64,000 bases of DNA, from positions 1,957,501 through 2,021,500 of the forward strand of contig NZ_CP043930.1 in NCBI RefSeq assembly GCF_009720525.1, in the 5' to 3' direction. This document shows positions 8,321 through 17,051 of the stretch, in pieces. This DNA is from Gimesia benthica. GTDB taxonomy: Bacteria > Planctomycetota > Planctomycetia > Planctomycetales > Planctomycetaceae. Every line of letters starts with the position of its first letter. Within the stretch, counting starts at the first letter, position 1. The notes under the pieces are model-generated. The model ran no database searches. It saw only the letters and a list, made by a program, of their open reading frames with translations, and was not told the DNA's origin. A program made the position numbers and the translations under genes.

Positions 8321-9184
8321 ATGAATGGATGCCGACTGTCTACTGCCGCTGGTTTGATGCTGCTCGCGATGTGCCTGACCGCCTGTCAAAAATCAACGCC
8401 TGCGCCCCAGCAGGAAGAGCCCGGGATTACCGCCGAGACAGAAATCATCCCCGAACCGGATGCCGGCTCGGAAAAACAGCAGCTGAATGTCGCCATCAGT
8501 ACGGACATCGCTCCTTACGTGATGCAGAACGCCACAACAGGCATCGAGGTCGATATCGCCACCCAGGCACTGCCTGACTACAAGCTTAACTTCATTCAGA
8601 TGCCCTACGCGAAACTGCAGGCTGCGGTCGCCGAAGATCAGGCCGATCTCGCTCTGGGCGTACAGCAGTTCAAAGACGTGGAAGGCATTTTCTACTCCGA
8701 TAATTTCATCGACTTCACGAACGCCGCCATCACCAAAAAATCAGCGAAGCTTAAAATCGAAAAGGTCGCCGATCTGGCCGATCACAAGGTTCTCACCTGG
8801 CAAGATGCGTACCGCGAACTCGGTCCGGAATTCGAAAAAATGTTCTCACCGGACGCCCCCCAGAGAAAGAACTACGTTGAAGTCGCCGACCAGGGTCAGC
8901 AGGTCAAACAGTTCTGGGAAGACAAAGCCGCTGTCATCGTCATCGACAAAGCGATCTTCAACGCCATCAGTCAGGCCACCGGCCACAAGCTGGACGAAGT
9001 CGAATACCATGCCATCTTCCCGCAGACCACATACTTCAAAGCCAACTTCGAAGAACCCTCCGTGCGGGATGCCTTCAACGCCGGCCTGCAGAAACTCTGT
9101 CAGAGCGGAGAATACGCGAAGCTGCTCAAAAAGTATAATATCGACCTGCCCGGCACCATCTGTGACCAGAAATCGAAACCGTGA
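8321..9184 (+). CDS. Periplasmic solute-binding lipoprotein (SBP family 3-like)
   Basis: A 287-residue lipoprotein: signal peptide with lipobox L-T-A-C22, an acidic Pro/Glu-rich linker (about 25-50), then two lobes of an extracellular solute-binding protein. LNVAISTDIAPYV is the usual first strand, and ADLALGVQQFKD and VIVIDKAIF match the hinge and second lobe of SBP family 3. Family members bind amino acids or small acids for ABC transport or as sensors. No permease or ATPase lies nearby, so partner and ligand are unknown. The start at 8321 is preceded by a good ribosome site (CAGGAG, 8 bases before), while the frame could extend to 8261 without one. Confidence 0.8.
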   Translation: MNGCRLSTAAGLMLLAMCLTACQKSTPAPQQEEPGITAETEIIPEPDAGSEKQQLNVAISTDIAPYVMQNATTGIEVDIATQALPDYKLNFIQMPYAKLQAAVAEDQADLALGVQQFKDVEGIFYSDNFIDFTNAAITKKSAKLKIEKVADLADHKVLTWQDAYRELGPEFEKMFSPDAPQRKNYVEVADQGQQVKQFWEDKAAVIVIDKAIFNAISQATGHKLDEVEYHAIFPQTTYFKANFEEPSVRDAFNAGLQKLCQSGEYAKLLKKYNIDLPGTICDQKSKP

Positions 9185-9659
9185 CCGAAATCACTTACCT
9201 GCAGGGAGACGCCACTCAGCCGCAATCGTAGGGAAACAAGATCATTGCCCACATCTGCAATGATCTGGGCGGCTGGGGCAAAGGCTTCGTACTGGCAATC
9301 AGTAAACGCTGGCCGGAACCCGAAGCCGAATACCGCCTGTGGCACCGTGAACGCGCCAAGAACAGTTTCGGTCTGGGCGAAGTGCAGTTTGTGAATGTCG
9401 AGAAATACATCTGGATCGCCAACATGATCGGTCAGCGCGGCATGAAGACCGGCAGCAAAGGCCCCCGGTGCGCTACCCGGCCATTGAACAATGCCTGGCG
9501 ACAGTCGCTGACAAAGCGGGAGAACTCTCCGCCTCCGTCCACATGCCCCGCATCGGCTGCGGCCTGGCCGGCGGCAAGTGGAATCAGATCGAACCATTAA
9601 TCCAGCAGACGCTCTGCGCCGCCGGAATCGAAGTCTTCATCTATGACTTCGGCACGTAA
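9181..9659 (+). pseudogene. Broken macro-domain (ADP-ribose-binding) gene
   Basis: Reading from GTG at 9181 (overlapping the lipoprotein stop) gives an intact macro-domain start, ITYLQGDAT, then TAG at 9229-9231 (codon 17). The same frame goes on with GNKIIAHICNDLGGWGKGF, the ADP-ribose loop, up to GMKTGSKGP. At 9462-9466 a run of five C's is one base short: adding one C restores GPPVRYPAIEQ, which continues in the shifted frame to MPRIGCGLAGGKW and a stop at 9657-9659. Two separate lesions in an otherwise conserved protein of about 159 codons argue for a recent pseudogene. Intact relatives remove ADP-ribose from proteins or O-acetyl-ADP-ribose. Sequencing error at the C run cannot be excluded. 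Confidence 0.85.
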
Positions 9660-9938
9660 ACCAGTCAGCGGAATTCCAGCAGCTAATTACGCTTACGCCG
9701 GATAGCGTTTTCCCATCAGCCCCAGAGCCATGCTCCTCTAAACAGCATACACTTTTGCACACCAGCAGAAAAGAATAGAAATCCGAACACAAACCTTTGG
9801 AATTGTGAAAAAGATTTCTCACTTCGCTGATATATTGATTGATAGAAAGAGCGCTCATGCACACTCACAATTCTGGTTGTATGGGAAGCAGAAATGAGGT
9901 CTGACATTTTCGATCCGTAAATTCACAGGAGAGGTAAA

Positions 9939-11495
9939 ATGAAAGCCAACACGCGCCGCGAGTTTCTCGCAGACATTGGACGGGGAATGCTGATTGGTAG
10001 CGTCGGTTCGTCACTCGCACTGGACTTGGGAATTTCTTCCACTTTCGCAGGTGAAGAGGCCGCCAAGCTCACTTTCGGCGAACTGGAACCACTGGTCTCA
10101 GCCCTGCAGGAAACGCCTCTCAACAAACTGCAGACAATGCTGGTCAGTAAACTGAACTCAGGTACCGATCTACAGACATTGGTCTCAGCAGCAGCGCTTG
10201 CGAATGCCCGCTCGTTCGGGGGTCAGGATTATATCGGCTTTCATACCTTCATGGCCCTGGCACCCGCCTACCAGATGACCCGGGAATTACCCACGGAACT
10301 CAAACCCCTTCCCGTCTTGAAAGTCCTCTATCGCAACACGGCGCAAATTCAGGACACGGACAGCCAGCATCATGAAATTCTCCACCCGGTGGAGCCGTTA
10401 ACGCTTCCTCCCAACAGCGCTGGAGGCCCACTCCTGCAGACAGCCACCCGCAGCGCTGACTACGACCAGGCAGAAGGAACGTTCGCCGCTCTTGCACAGG
10501 GTCCGGTTGATGAAACATTCAACGAATTACAATATACCATTCAGGATGAACTCAACGTCCACCGTGTTGTGTTGTCCTGGCGTGCCTGGGCGATGCTTGA
10601 ACTGGCAGGACAGCAACACGCACACACACTACTGCGTCAGTCAGTCCGGTTCTGCGTGAATTCGGAACAGAATCTCCAGAAGTATAATCGCCCGCCTTCT
10701 AAAATTCGCATCGTGCTGCCGATGCTCCTTGACCAGTACAGTTTGCTCAGTAAACCACTCGGAAATAGAAAAGCCGATGATTCCTGGGTGGATTCGCTGG
10801 CGCGAACGATCTACCGCAGTAATCCGGAACAGGCTGCCGAGGCAGCCGCTGCCGCCCTGGCGGAAGGCTTTGATCCAGAAGCCGTGGGGGAAGCCATCTC
10901 ACTGGCGTCGAATGCACTCGTCCTGCACGATCAGGGACGCACCAAAGCTTTTCCCGATAAGCCTCTCGGCAGTGTGCACGGTGATTCTGTGGGAGTACAC
11001 GCATCAGACTCCGCCAATGCCTGGCGAAATATCGCCCGGGTCAGTAACAAACGAAACACGATCGCCAGCCTGATCGTCGGAGCCTATCATACCGCGGTCG
11101 GCAGATATAACAGTAAACTGAATGAATTACCCTATCCGCTCCAGGATCAACTCGAACAGATCACATCCCGAAATCCGAAACAGCTGCTTCAGGAAGCAGA
11201 AGCAGCCATTCGAAATCAGGACCAGTTCCGCGCTGCAGCGGTGATACATCAGTATGGAGCGCAGGGCCACAACGCCCGTCCGGCATTTGATCTGTTATTA
11301 AGATACGCCACCAGCGAAGACGGTGCGTTACACGCAGAAAAATATTACTGCACAGTGAAAGAGGAGTTCCAGAATACACGACCGGCATTCCGCTGGCGCC
11401 AACTTGTAGCTCTCGCTCGAGTGACTGCCAGTGAATACGGCAAACCTTCTCCCGGTTATGCCGAAGCCTGTGGTTTATTAAAGATCAATAGCTGA
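9939..11495 (+). CDS. Tat-exported protein of unknown function
   Basis: The 518-residue protein starts with a twin-arginine signal (T-R-R-E-F-L at 5-10, then a hydrophobic stretch ending near Ala-Gly-Glu at 31-36). The mature part is mostly helical with several histidines in short clusters: DYIGFHTFMALAP, SQHHEILHP, LNVHRVVL, and SVHGDSVGVHASDSANAW followed by IVGAYHT. The pattern suggests a metal- or cofactor-binding helical protein, with a faint likeness to questin-oxidase-like proteins, but I do not recognise a family with confidence. The start is supported by AGGAGAGG 6 bases upstream. It stands alone, with 279 bases of AT-richer spacer before it. Confidence 0.75.
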   Translation: MKANTRREFLADIGRGMLIGSVGSSLALDLGISSTFAGEEAAKLTFGELEPLVSALQETPLNKLQTMLVSKLNSGTDLQTLVSAAALANARSFGGQDYIGFHTFMALAPAYQMTRELPTELKPLPVLKVLYRNTAQIQDTDSQHHEILHPVEPLTLPPNSAGGPLLQTATRSADYDQAEGTFAALAQGPVDETFNELQYTIQDELNVHRVVLSWRAWAMLELAGQQHAHTLLRQSVRFCVNSEQNLQKYNRPPSKIRIVLPMLLDQYSLLSKPLGNRKADDSWVDSLARTIYRSNPEQAAEAAAAALAEGFDPEAVGEAISLASNALVLHDQGRTKAFPDKPLGSVHGDSVGVHASDSANAWRNIARVSNKRNTIASLIVGAYHTAVGRYNSKLNELPYPLQDQLEQITSRNPKQLLQEAEAAIRNQDQFRAAAVIHQYGAQGHNARPAFDLLLRYATSEDGALHAEKYYCTVKEEFQNTRPAFRWRQLVALARVTASEYGKPSPGYAEACGLLKINS

Positions 11496-11528
11496 TTGTA
11501 AAACCACCTCTTACTGTGGAGAAACACC

Positions 11529-11993
11529 TCAATCGCCAACACCGAAATCGCTGTTGAACGCGTCCTGAACAATCCGGCGTTCGTGTCGCTGGTGAGCGAT
11601 GTAGCTGGTAATCCAGTCGCGTAGTTCATCACGCAATTCACTGGCAATCTGTTGCATTTTCTGCAGAGGCTGTGAATCACGCATCCGGGTCCGCAGCTGA
11701 TTCAGCTTCCGCAGGAGCTCACAGCGTTCCTGATAAAGGTCTCTGACTTGTCCCTGCCAGTTCGGCTGTTCTTCCAGTACCTCTTCCAGGTAACCACCTT
11801 CGTCCTGCAACTCGAATTCGCGAGGCATCGCGGACAAAAGCGTGTCGAGCACTTTCGAGATCCATTTCCAGGCGGCGGCATCGCCATCTGCTTCATCCAG
11901 TAAATCCAATAAGTCGCCAAGCAGAATATATTCCAGTGCGGAAATCTCTTCTAATGCACCATCGACCACAAGGCTTGTCTGTTTTCTGTTCAT
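11529..11993 (-). CDS. Helical acidic protein of unknown function
   Basis: The 154-residue product has AAGGAG 6-7 bases before its ATG, so the start is well supported. It is rich in Leu, Glu, Asp and Arg. An acidic N-terminal part (ALEYILLGDLLDLLDEADG) is followed by a probable coiled coil (about 80-130, LYQERCELLRKLNQLRTRM) and a short tail. No catalytic motif or membrane segment is visible. It is convergent with the Tat-exported protein gene, their ends being 33 bases apart. It looks like a cytosolic interaction protein; no function can be given. Confidence 0.65.
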   Translation of the reverse strand: MNRKQTSLVVDGALEEISALEYILLGDLLDLLDEADGDAAAWKWISKVLDTLLSAMPREFELQDEGGYLEEVLEEQPNWQGQVRDLYQERCELLRKLNQLRTRMRDSQPLQKMQQIASELRDELRDWITSYIAHQRHERRIVQDAFNSDFGVGD

Positions 11994-12391
11994 AAAAACT
12001 CCTTTAGCGGGCGAACGAACTGCAGAAAGGCGATCGCCCTGTTACTGGATTGATTGATGTTCCGTAGGCAACTCCTGTTTTATTCAGCGAGACCAATCAA
12101 AGAGAAATGAAATAAGAACGCTTGCTGTAGCAGTCAATAATTTACCATTCCCGCTCTCAGTCGTCAAAAAAATCTTTTGTTTCGCAGACAGAGAGCACCT
12201 TTATAAACATCATTCACATTTTCAATTCTGTACACTTCCAGCTCCAAAAGTCACTACGGGGAAAATGATTTAGGTCTCAATGAATCATCCCAATACGGGC
12301 CGGCTGGTGATGGATTCTGAATTCTGCCTGAGATAAACTGAAAAGACCAATCTGAGTTTCTCAATCATCCCCTCAGCCAGGAGATCAGCCG
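11994..12391. other. Intergenic spacer between divergent genes
   Basis: About 400 bases, richer in A and T than the flanking genes, hold the upstream regions of the leftward helical protein and the rightward methyltransferase. I see the ribosome sites of both genes but no convincing promoter, repeat or RNA gene. Confidence 0.5.
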
Positions 12392-13477
12392 ATGCCAGCG
12401 ACAACCGGAATGAAAGGGGGCGGCTATTATGATGCCAACTCTCGCGAACAGCGTTCCGCTTCGGATTCGTTTCTCCCCTGGCTGGAAGCAGCGATCGCCG
12501 ACCTGCCCGCACCGACGGAAAGTCAGTCCAGTTGGAACGTACTCGACATCGGCTCCTCGGAAGGTGCCAACGCCATCTACACGATGAACCGGGTTGTCGC
12601 TGTCTTACGTCAACACACCGACTTGCCTGTCTGGGCCCTGTTCGATGATCTGCCCACAAATGACTTCAACCAGCTGTTCCTGAACCTGTTTCCCGATCAG
12701 ACTCCCGCACTCACCGCCCCAGATGTCTATACCGCTGCCATAGGTGGATCGGCTTTCGGCAGGCTGGTGCCACCGCGCAGTCTGCACGTGGCAACGACGT
12801 TCAATGCCATCGGCTTTTTTGAAAATAAGCCGCAAGCGCGACTTCCCCACTTCATTCTGGCAATGCAACCCAATCCTCGCGCGTCTCGAGAGGGAGTCTC
12901 GGTCACTCCTGAGGAACTGCAGCCCTTCCAGCAGCAGGCCCATCAAGATCTATGTGAGTTTTATTCTGCCCGGGCCGCAGAACTGGTCCCCGGTGGTAAA
13001 CTGCTGGTGCAGGTCTTCGGACGAAATGAGAACCACTCTACCGGTCATGGGATCTGCGATGTGCTGAGTGACGCCCTGCTTGACTTTGTGGAAGCCGATC
13101 TGTTACCACAGACGTTCTATGAAGATTTTCTGTTCCCGGCCTATTATCGCAGTACACAGGAACTTGCTGCCCCCATCGAACAGATTCCGGAGCTGGCGTC
13201 TGCATTTCGAATGGAACACCTCGCCGACATCAATGCCCCGGTCCCGTTCAATAACGAATTTGCCCGCTCAGGAGATCGCAAAGCGTGGGCAAAAAGTTAT
13301 ACCGGCTTCCTGCGGGCATTTACGGAACCGGTGCTGGCGGCAGCCTTGCCTGCAGAGTTGGTCGCAGAACAGATCGTCGATAAAATATACCAGCGAATTG
13401 AACAACTACTGGCAGACAACCCCGAACGGTATGAATTTCACTTCATTTCGATCGCCGCTCTGCTGACACGACTTTGA
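12392..13477 (+). CDS. SABATH-like SAM-dependent carboxyl methyltransferase
   Basis: The 361-residue protein begins with [14 protein letters not shown], matching the SABATH signature (GGxGxxSYxxNS type) where a Tyr and Asn/Ser contact SAM and substrate. The SAM-binding strand follows as [11 protein letters not shown], then [14 protein letters not shown], the second hallmark strand, and later [11 protein letters not shown]. Family members methylate carboxyl groups of small acids such as salicylate, jasmonate or other acids; they are best known from plants, with scattered bacterial homologues. A strong ribosome site (AGGAG, 8 bases) fixes the start. It sits 28 bases before msrB, possibly co-transcribed. 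The substrate is unknown. Confidence 0.8.
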   Translation: MPATTGMKGGGYYDANSREQRSASDSFLPWLEAAIADLPAPTESQSSWNVLDIGSSEGANAIYTMNRVVAVLRQHTDLPVWALFDDLPTNDFNQLFLNLFPDQTPALTAPDVYTAAIGGSAFGRLVPPRSLHVATTFNAIGFFENKPQARLPHFILAMQPNPRASREGVSVTPEELQPFQQQAHQDLCEFYSARAAELVPGGKLLVQVFGRNENHSTGHGICDVLSDALLDFVEADLLPQTFYEDFLFPAYYRSTQELAAPIEQIPELASAFRMEHLADINAPVPFNNEFARSGDRKAWAKSYTGFLRAFTEPVLAAALPAELVAEQIVDKIYQRIEQLLADNPERYEFHFISIAALLTRL

Positions 13478-13505
13478 CCAACGACCATCAGACAGGAAGG
13501 ATCTC

Positions 13506-13916
13506 ATGTCTTCTGAACCAGCATATAATAAACTGACTCCCGAAGAAGAATACGTCATTCTGCACAAGGGGACAGAACGTCCATTTGTGGGAGAATACAC
13601 CGATCTCAAAGCGGAAGGCACCTTCATCTGTCGACGCTGCAACGCCCCGCTCTACCAGAGTGCCGATAAATTCGAGAGCCACTGCGGCTGGCCCAGTTTC
13701 GATGATGAACTGCCTGACGCCGTCGATCGCTTCCCCGACCCCGACGGCATGCGCACCGAAATCGTCTGTCACAACTGCGGAGGACACCTGGGACACGTCT
13801 TCCTCGGCGAGCGAATGACCGATAAAAATACCCGGCACTGCGTGAATTCCATCTCAATGAAATTCATCCCCGCTGGCGAGCCTCTTCCCCCGGTCGTGAA
13901 AGCCGAAAACGCCTGA
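13506..13916 (+). CDS. msrB: Peptide methionine (R)-S-oxide reductase MsrB
   Basis: At 136 residues this is a full-length MsrB. Zinc ligands are C42-R-R-C45 and C88-H-N-C91; the catalytic cysteine is C112 in [12 protein letters not shown]60 in SHCGWPSF lies at the usual resolving position. It reduces methionine-R-sulfoxide in proteins using thioredoxin. The ribosome site AGGAAGG lies 5 bases upstream of the ATG. No signal peptide, so it acts in the cytoplasm. It converges on selO with a 4-base gap. Confidence 0.97.
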   Translation: MSSEPAYNKLTPEEEYVILHKGTERPFVGEYTDLKAEGTFICRRCNAPLYQSADKFESHCGWPSFDDELPDAVDRFPDPDGMRTEIVCHNCGGHLGHVFLGERMTDKNTRHCVNSISMKFIPAGEPLPPVVKAENA

Positions 13917-13920
13917 GCGA

Positions 13921-15528
13921 TCAGGAACTGCAGGACAGCATCGAACAGCCGGGACGATTCCGCGCCCACTCCGGTCGCTTCTCCGCATACTGTTCGCGAC
14001 CGGGCTGTTCATCATACGGATGCCGCAACACATCCAGTAATTCATTGACCAGGGAAAAATCCCCTTCTTCGGCTTTATCGATGGCTATCTGTGCGAGGTA
14101 ATTCCGTAACACATACTTCGGATTGATCTCATTCATCCGCGTACGGCGTTCTGCTGGTTCGGTTCCATCCTGTTGCAGGCGATTCTGATAACGCCGCAAC
14201 CAGTCGCAGATTTGCTTCTGAATGTCGCCTGTTACCTTCTCGGGAGCATAATAAGCATCCCGAAGTGGAGCGAGCAGCGTCTCATCATCTAGATCCGCGT
14301 CTGTCTCCAACAGCGCCAGTCTACGGAAGAAAATCGTCATGTCGGTTTCCACCAGTTGCAGGACTTCCTGCAATGATTCGATCAACGACACATCTTCATC
14401 GGCCTGAAACGAAGTCAGCCCGAGTTTCTCGACCATCATCTGCTGCCAGCCCTTTTGGAAGCGGTCGGCATATTGATCCAAAGCCTCTTGCAGCGGTTCG
14501 ACTTCTTCGATCAGTGGATAGAGTGCATTCGCAAACTGTACCAGGTTCCACAGTGCAATCTGCGGCTGGTTACCGAAGCGATAGCGCCGACCTGAAGCAT
14601 CGGTAGTATTGGGTGTCCAGTTCGGATCGAAATCTTCCAGCCAGCCATAGGGGCCGTAATCGATGGTCAACCCCAGGACCGACATGTTATCGGTGTTCAT
14701 CACGCCATGCACGAAACCGACGCGCATCCAGTGAATGATCATATCTGCGGTCCGGCGGCAGACCTCCTCAAACCAGGCCAGGTAAGTATCTCGTCCCGGA
14801 TCTCCGAGACCGGGGAAATCGGTTTGAATCGTATAGTCCACCAGTTTTTTCAATGTCTCAATTTCACCCCGTGCGGCAAACAGCTGGTAATTGCCGAACC
14901 GTAGAAAAGATGGCGCAACACGACAGACCACCGCCCCGGGCTCCATCTGGGGATTGCCGTCATAAAACATGTCCCGCTGCACTTCTTCGCCTGTGAGTAC
15001 CAGGCTGAGTGCCCGTGTGGTAGGCACTCCCAGGTGATGCATGGCTTCGCTGCACAGAAATTCGCGCACCGATGACCTCAGCACCGCCAGGCCATCCGCC
15101 ATGCGGGAATAGGGAGTCGGCCCCGCTCCTTTCAGTTGCAGCGTCCAGTGTTCGCCCTGCGGGTTGACCACTTCACCCAGATTAATCGCCCGTCCATCCC
15201 CCAGCTGACCGGCCCAGTTGCCGAACTGGTGTCCGCCGTAACACATGGCAAACGGATCCATCCCCTTCAGCAGCTTATTCCCGGCAAAAACCTGAGCAAA
15301 CTCCGGTGTCTCGACCGCTTCCGGTGAAAGCCCCAAGATGTCGGCCATCTCTCGCGAATAGGCCACAAGCTGTGGCTCCCGGACGCTGGTGGGAGACACA
15401 CGCGAATAACAGGCCTCACTCACCTGCCTGCGATAATTCTTCGCCTCAGGGTCCGCGGGCAGCGCACGTGTAAACTGGTTATCAAACTCAAGCTCTTCCA
15501 GACTCTGGATCATTTTTTGACTGTTCAT
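13921..15528 (-). CDS. selO: Protein adenylyltransferase SelO (YdiU, UPF0061)
   Basis: The 535-residue protein matches SelO throughout: GGHQFGNWAGQLGDGRA near 98-114, LQLKGAGPTPYSR, VLRSSVREFLCSEAM and VHGVMNTDNMS, the atypical kinase-like core that transfers AMP from ATP to Ser/Thr/Tyr of target proteins in redox stress. The C-terminus ends Cys-Ser-Ser, with C533 at the place of selenocysteine in eukaryotic SelO and cysteine in E. coli YdiU, so no selenocysteine is needed. Ribosome site is weak. Facing msrB end to end, it forms a small oxidative-stress neighbourhood, though each gene must have its own promoter. Confidence 0.96.
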   Translation of the reverse strand: MNSQKMIQSLEELEFDNQFTRALPADPEAKNYRRQVSEACYSRVSPTSVREPQLVAYSREMADILGLSPEAVETPEFAQVFAGNKLLKGMDPFAMCYGGHQFGNWAGQLGDGRAINLGEVVNPQGEHWTLQLKGAGPTPYSRMADGLAVLRSSVREFLCSEAMHHLGVPTTRALSLVLTGEEVQRDMFYDGNPQMEPGAVVCRVAPSFLRFGNYQLFAARGEIETLKKLVDYTIQTDFPGLGDPGRDTYLAWFEEVCRRTADMIIHWMRVGFVHGVMNTDNMSVLGLTIDYGPYGWLEDFDPNWTPNTTDASGRRYRFGNQPQIALWNLVQFANALYPLIEEVEPLQEALDQYADRFQKGWQQMMVEKLGLTSFQADEDVSLIESLQEVLQLVETDMTIFFRRLALLETDADLDDETLLAPLRDAYYAPEKVTGDIQKQICDWLRRYQNRLQQDGTEPAERRTRMNEINPKYVLRNYLAQIAIDKAEEGDFSLVNELLDVLRHPYDEQPGREQYAEKRPEWARNRPGCSMLSCSS

Positions 15529-15791
15529 ACTATTATTTTAGCACTCTGCACTCGAAACGAAAACCCGGGGATATTTTACCAGAAGCCGGTGATCGAGAGT
15601 CGCGATACAATACCAAGCACTTTTGCTTTAATAACGTCAGACCATAAAACATCAGGCGTCGGGATTTCTCGAATGATCTTGCATACCAGTAGTGAATCCG
15701 CCATAGTTAACATAAACCATCCTTGATCCATCCCCATCACTCCGCCTCAGAGTGATCCACCCTCTGCAAACCAGATTTCAGGAGGTCCGCC

Positions 15792-17033
15792 ATGACTCTC
15801 ATGAATCGCCGTCACTGGCTGCAACAGGCATCAGCAACATCACTCCCCCTGCTCCTCTCAGGCAATGCCTTCGCTGCGGAATCGAAATCACGCCCGCAGC
15901 TTCCAGTCGCAGCCATCGTGACCGAATACACGCCCAATTCACACGCCGATGTCCTGGTAGGCAAAATCCTGGAAGGATTCCAGCAACAGGGAGGTCCGGG
16001 CCCCTATTTGAAACTGGCGGCCCTCTATACCGATCAGGTTCCCCAGCGAGACATGAGTCGCGCTCTGTCACGAAAATATGGATTTCCCATCACAGACACA
16101 ATCGAGGAAGCAATCACGCTGGGAACACAGCAGGTACAGGTAGCTGGGGTCTTAATCGTTGGCGAGCATGGCGACTACCCTTACACCCCCACCACGAAAC
16201 AACACATGTATCCCCGTAAGCAGTTCTTCGATGCAACCACCGCCACGTTCAAAAAGTGTCGTAAATCGGTCCCTGTCTACAATGACAAGCACCTCGGCTA
16301 TCGCTGGGAGGATGCGAAAGATATAGTCGACACATCGCGCGAGATGGGCTTTACCCTGATGGCAGGCTCCTCACTACCGGTTGCCTGGCGGCACCCTACA
16401 CTGACACTTCCTGAAAACTGCGAAATCGAATCGGTACTGACAATAGGCCGCGGTAATTTCGAAGCGCACGGCTTTCACGCCCTGGAAGCACAGCAGTGCC
16501 TGATCGAACATCGTCAGGGCTCTACCGGCGTCACTGCAGTCGAAACCGCACAGGGCAAACAGATCTGGGAAGCTGAGCAGGCAGGAAAATGGAATCGCGA
16601 AATGCTTAAAGCCGCCCTGGCCGTGATACCTAATGTCGCGAAAGGCAAGTGGGAAGAGATTCTCAAAGACGACAGTGCATTCTACTTCCTTGAACATCAG
16701 GATGGATTAAAAAGTACCGTCGCGATGGTCAACCGACTCGGTCGGCATTACGCGGTCGCCGTCAAATTGAAGGGTGAGAACCAGCCGCGGGCCACCTGGA
16801 TCAAGCTTGAACTGGATCCCCCGTTCGGGCACTTCGCCTACCTGCTGAAGGCCATTGAGCACATGATTCACACAGGCCAGCCCGCTTACCCGGTCGAGCG
16901 CACACTGCTCACCACTGGGGTTCTGGACACGGTCATGCATAGTCTGGCAGCAGGAGGCAAACGCATAGAGACACCGCAACTGGCCATCGACTACGAAGCA
17001 GTCCGCTGGCCGTATGCGAACCAGAAGACCTGA
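15792..17033 (+). CDS. Exported planctomycete protein of unknown function
   Basis: The 413-residue protein starts after AGGAGG (7 bases) and has NRRHWLQQA, a twin-arginine-like motif, then a hydrophobic stretch ending Ala-Phe-Ala-Ala at about 30. The mature chain opens with a Rossmann-like strand (PVAAIVTEYTPNSHADV) but lacks a glycine-rich nucleotide loop; VLIVGEHGDYPYTP and GSSLPVAWRHP are notable. The tail GVLDTVMHSLAAGGKRIETP recalls the C-terminus of planctomycete Gfo/Idh/MocA-type oxidoreductases, so it may be a divergent member that has lost NAD binding. No operon partner. The function is not assigned. Confidence 0.7.
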   Translation: MTLMNRRHWLQQASATSLPLLLSGNAFAAESKSRPQLPVAAIVTEYTPNSHADVLVGKILEGFQQQGGPGPYLKLAALYTDQVPQRDMSRALSRKYGFPITDTIEEAITLGTQQVQVAGVLIVGEHGDYPYTPTTKQHMYPRKQFFDATTATFKKCRKSVPVYNDKHLGYRWEDAKDIVDTSREMGFTLMAGSSLPVAWRHPTLTLPENCEIESVLTIGRGNFEAHGFHALEAQQCLIEHRQGSTGVTAVETAQGKQIWEAEQAGKWNREMLKAALAVIPNVAKGKWEEILKDDSAFYFLEHQDGLKSTVAMVNRLGRHYAVAVKLKGENQPRATWIKLELDPPFGHFAYLLKAIEHMIHTGQPAYPVERTLLTTGVLDTVMHSLAAGGKRIETPQLAIDYEAVRWPYANQKT

Positions 17034-17051
17034 GTGAATTTACCCCGCATC

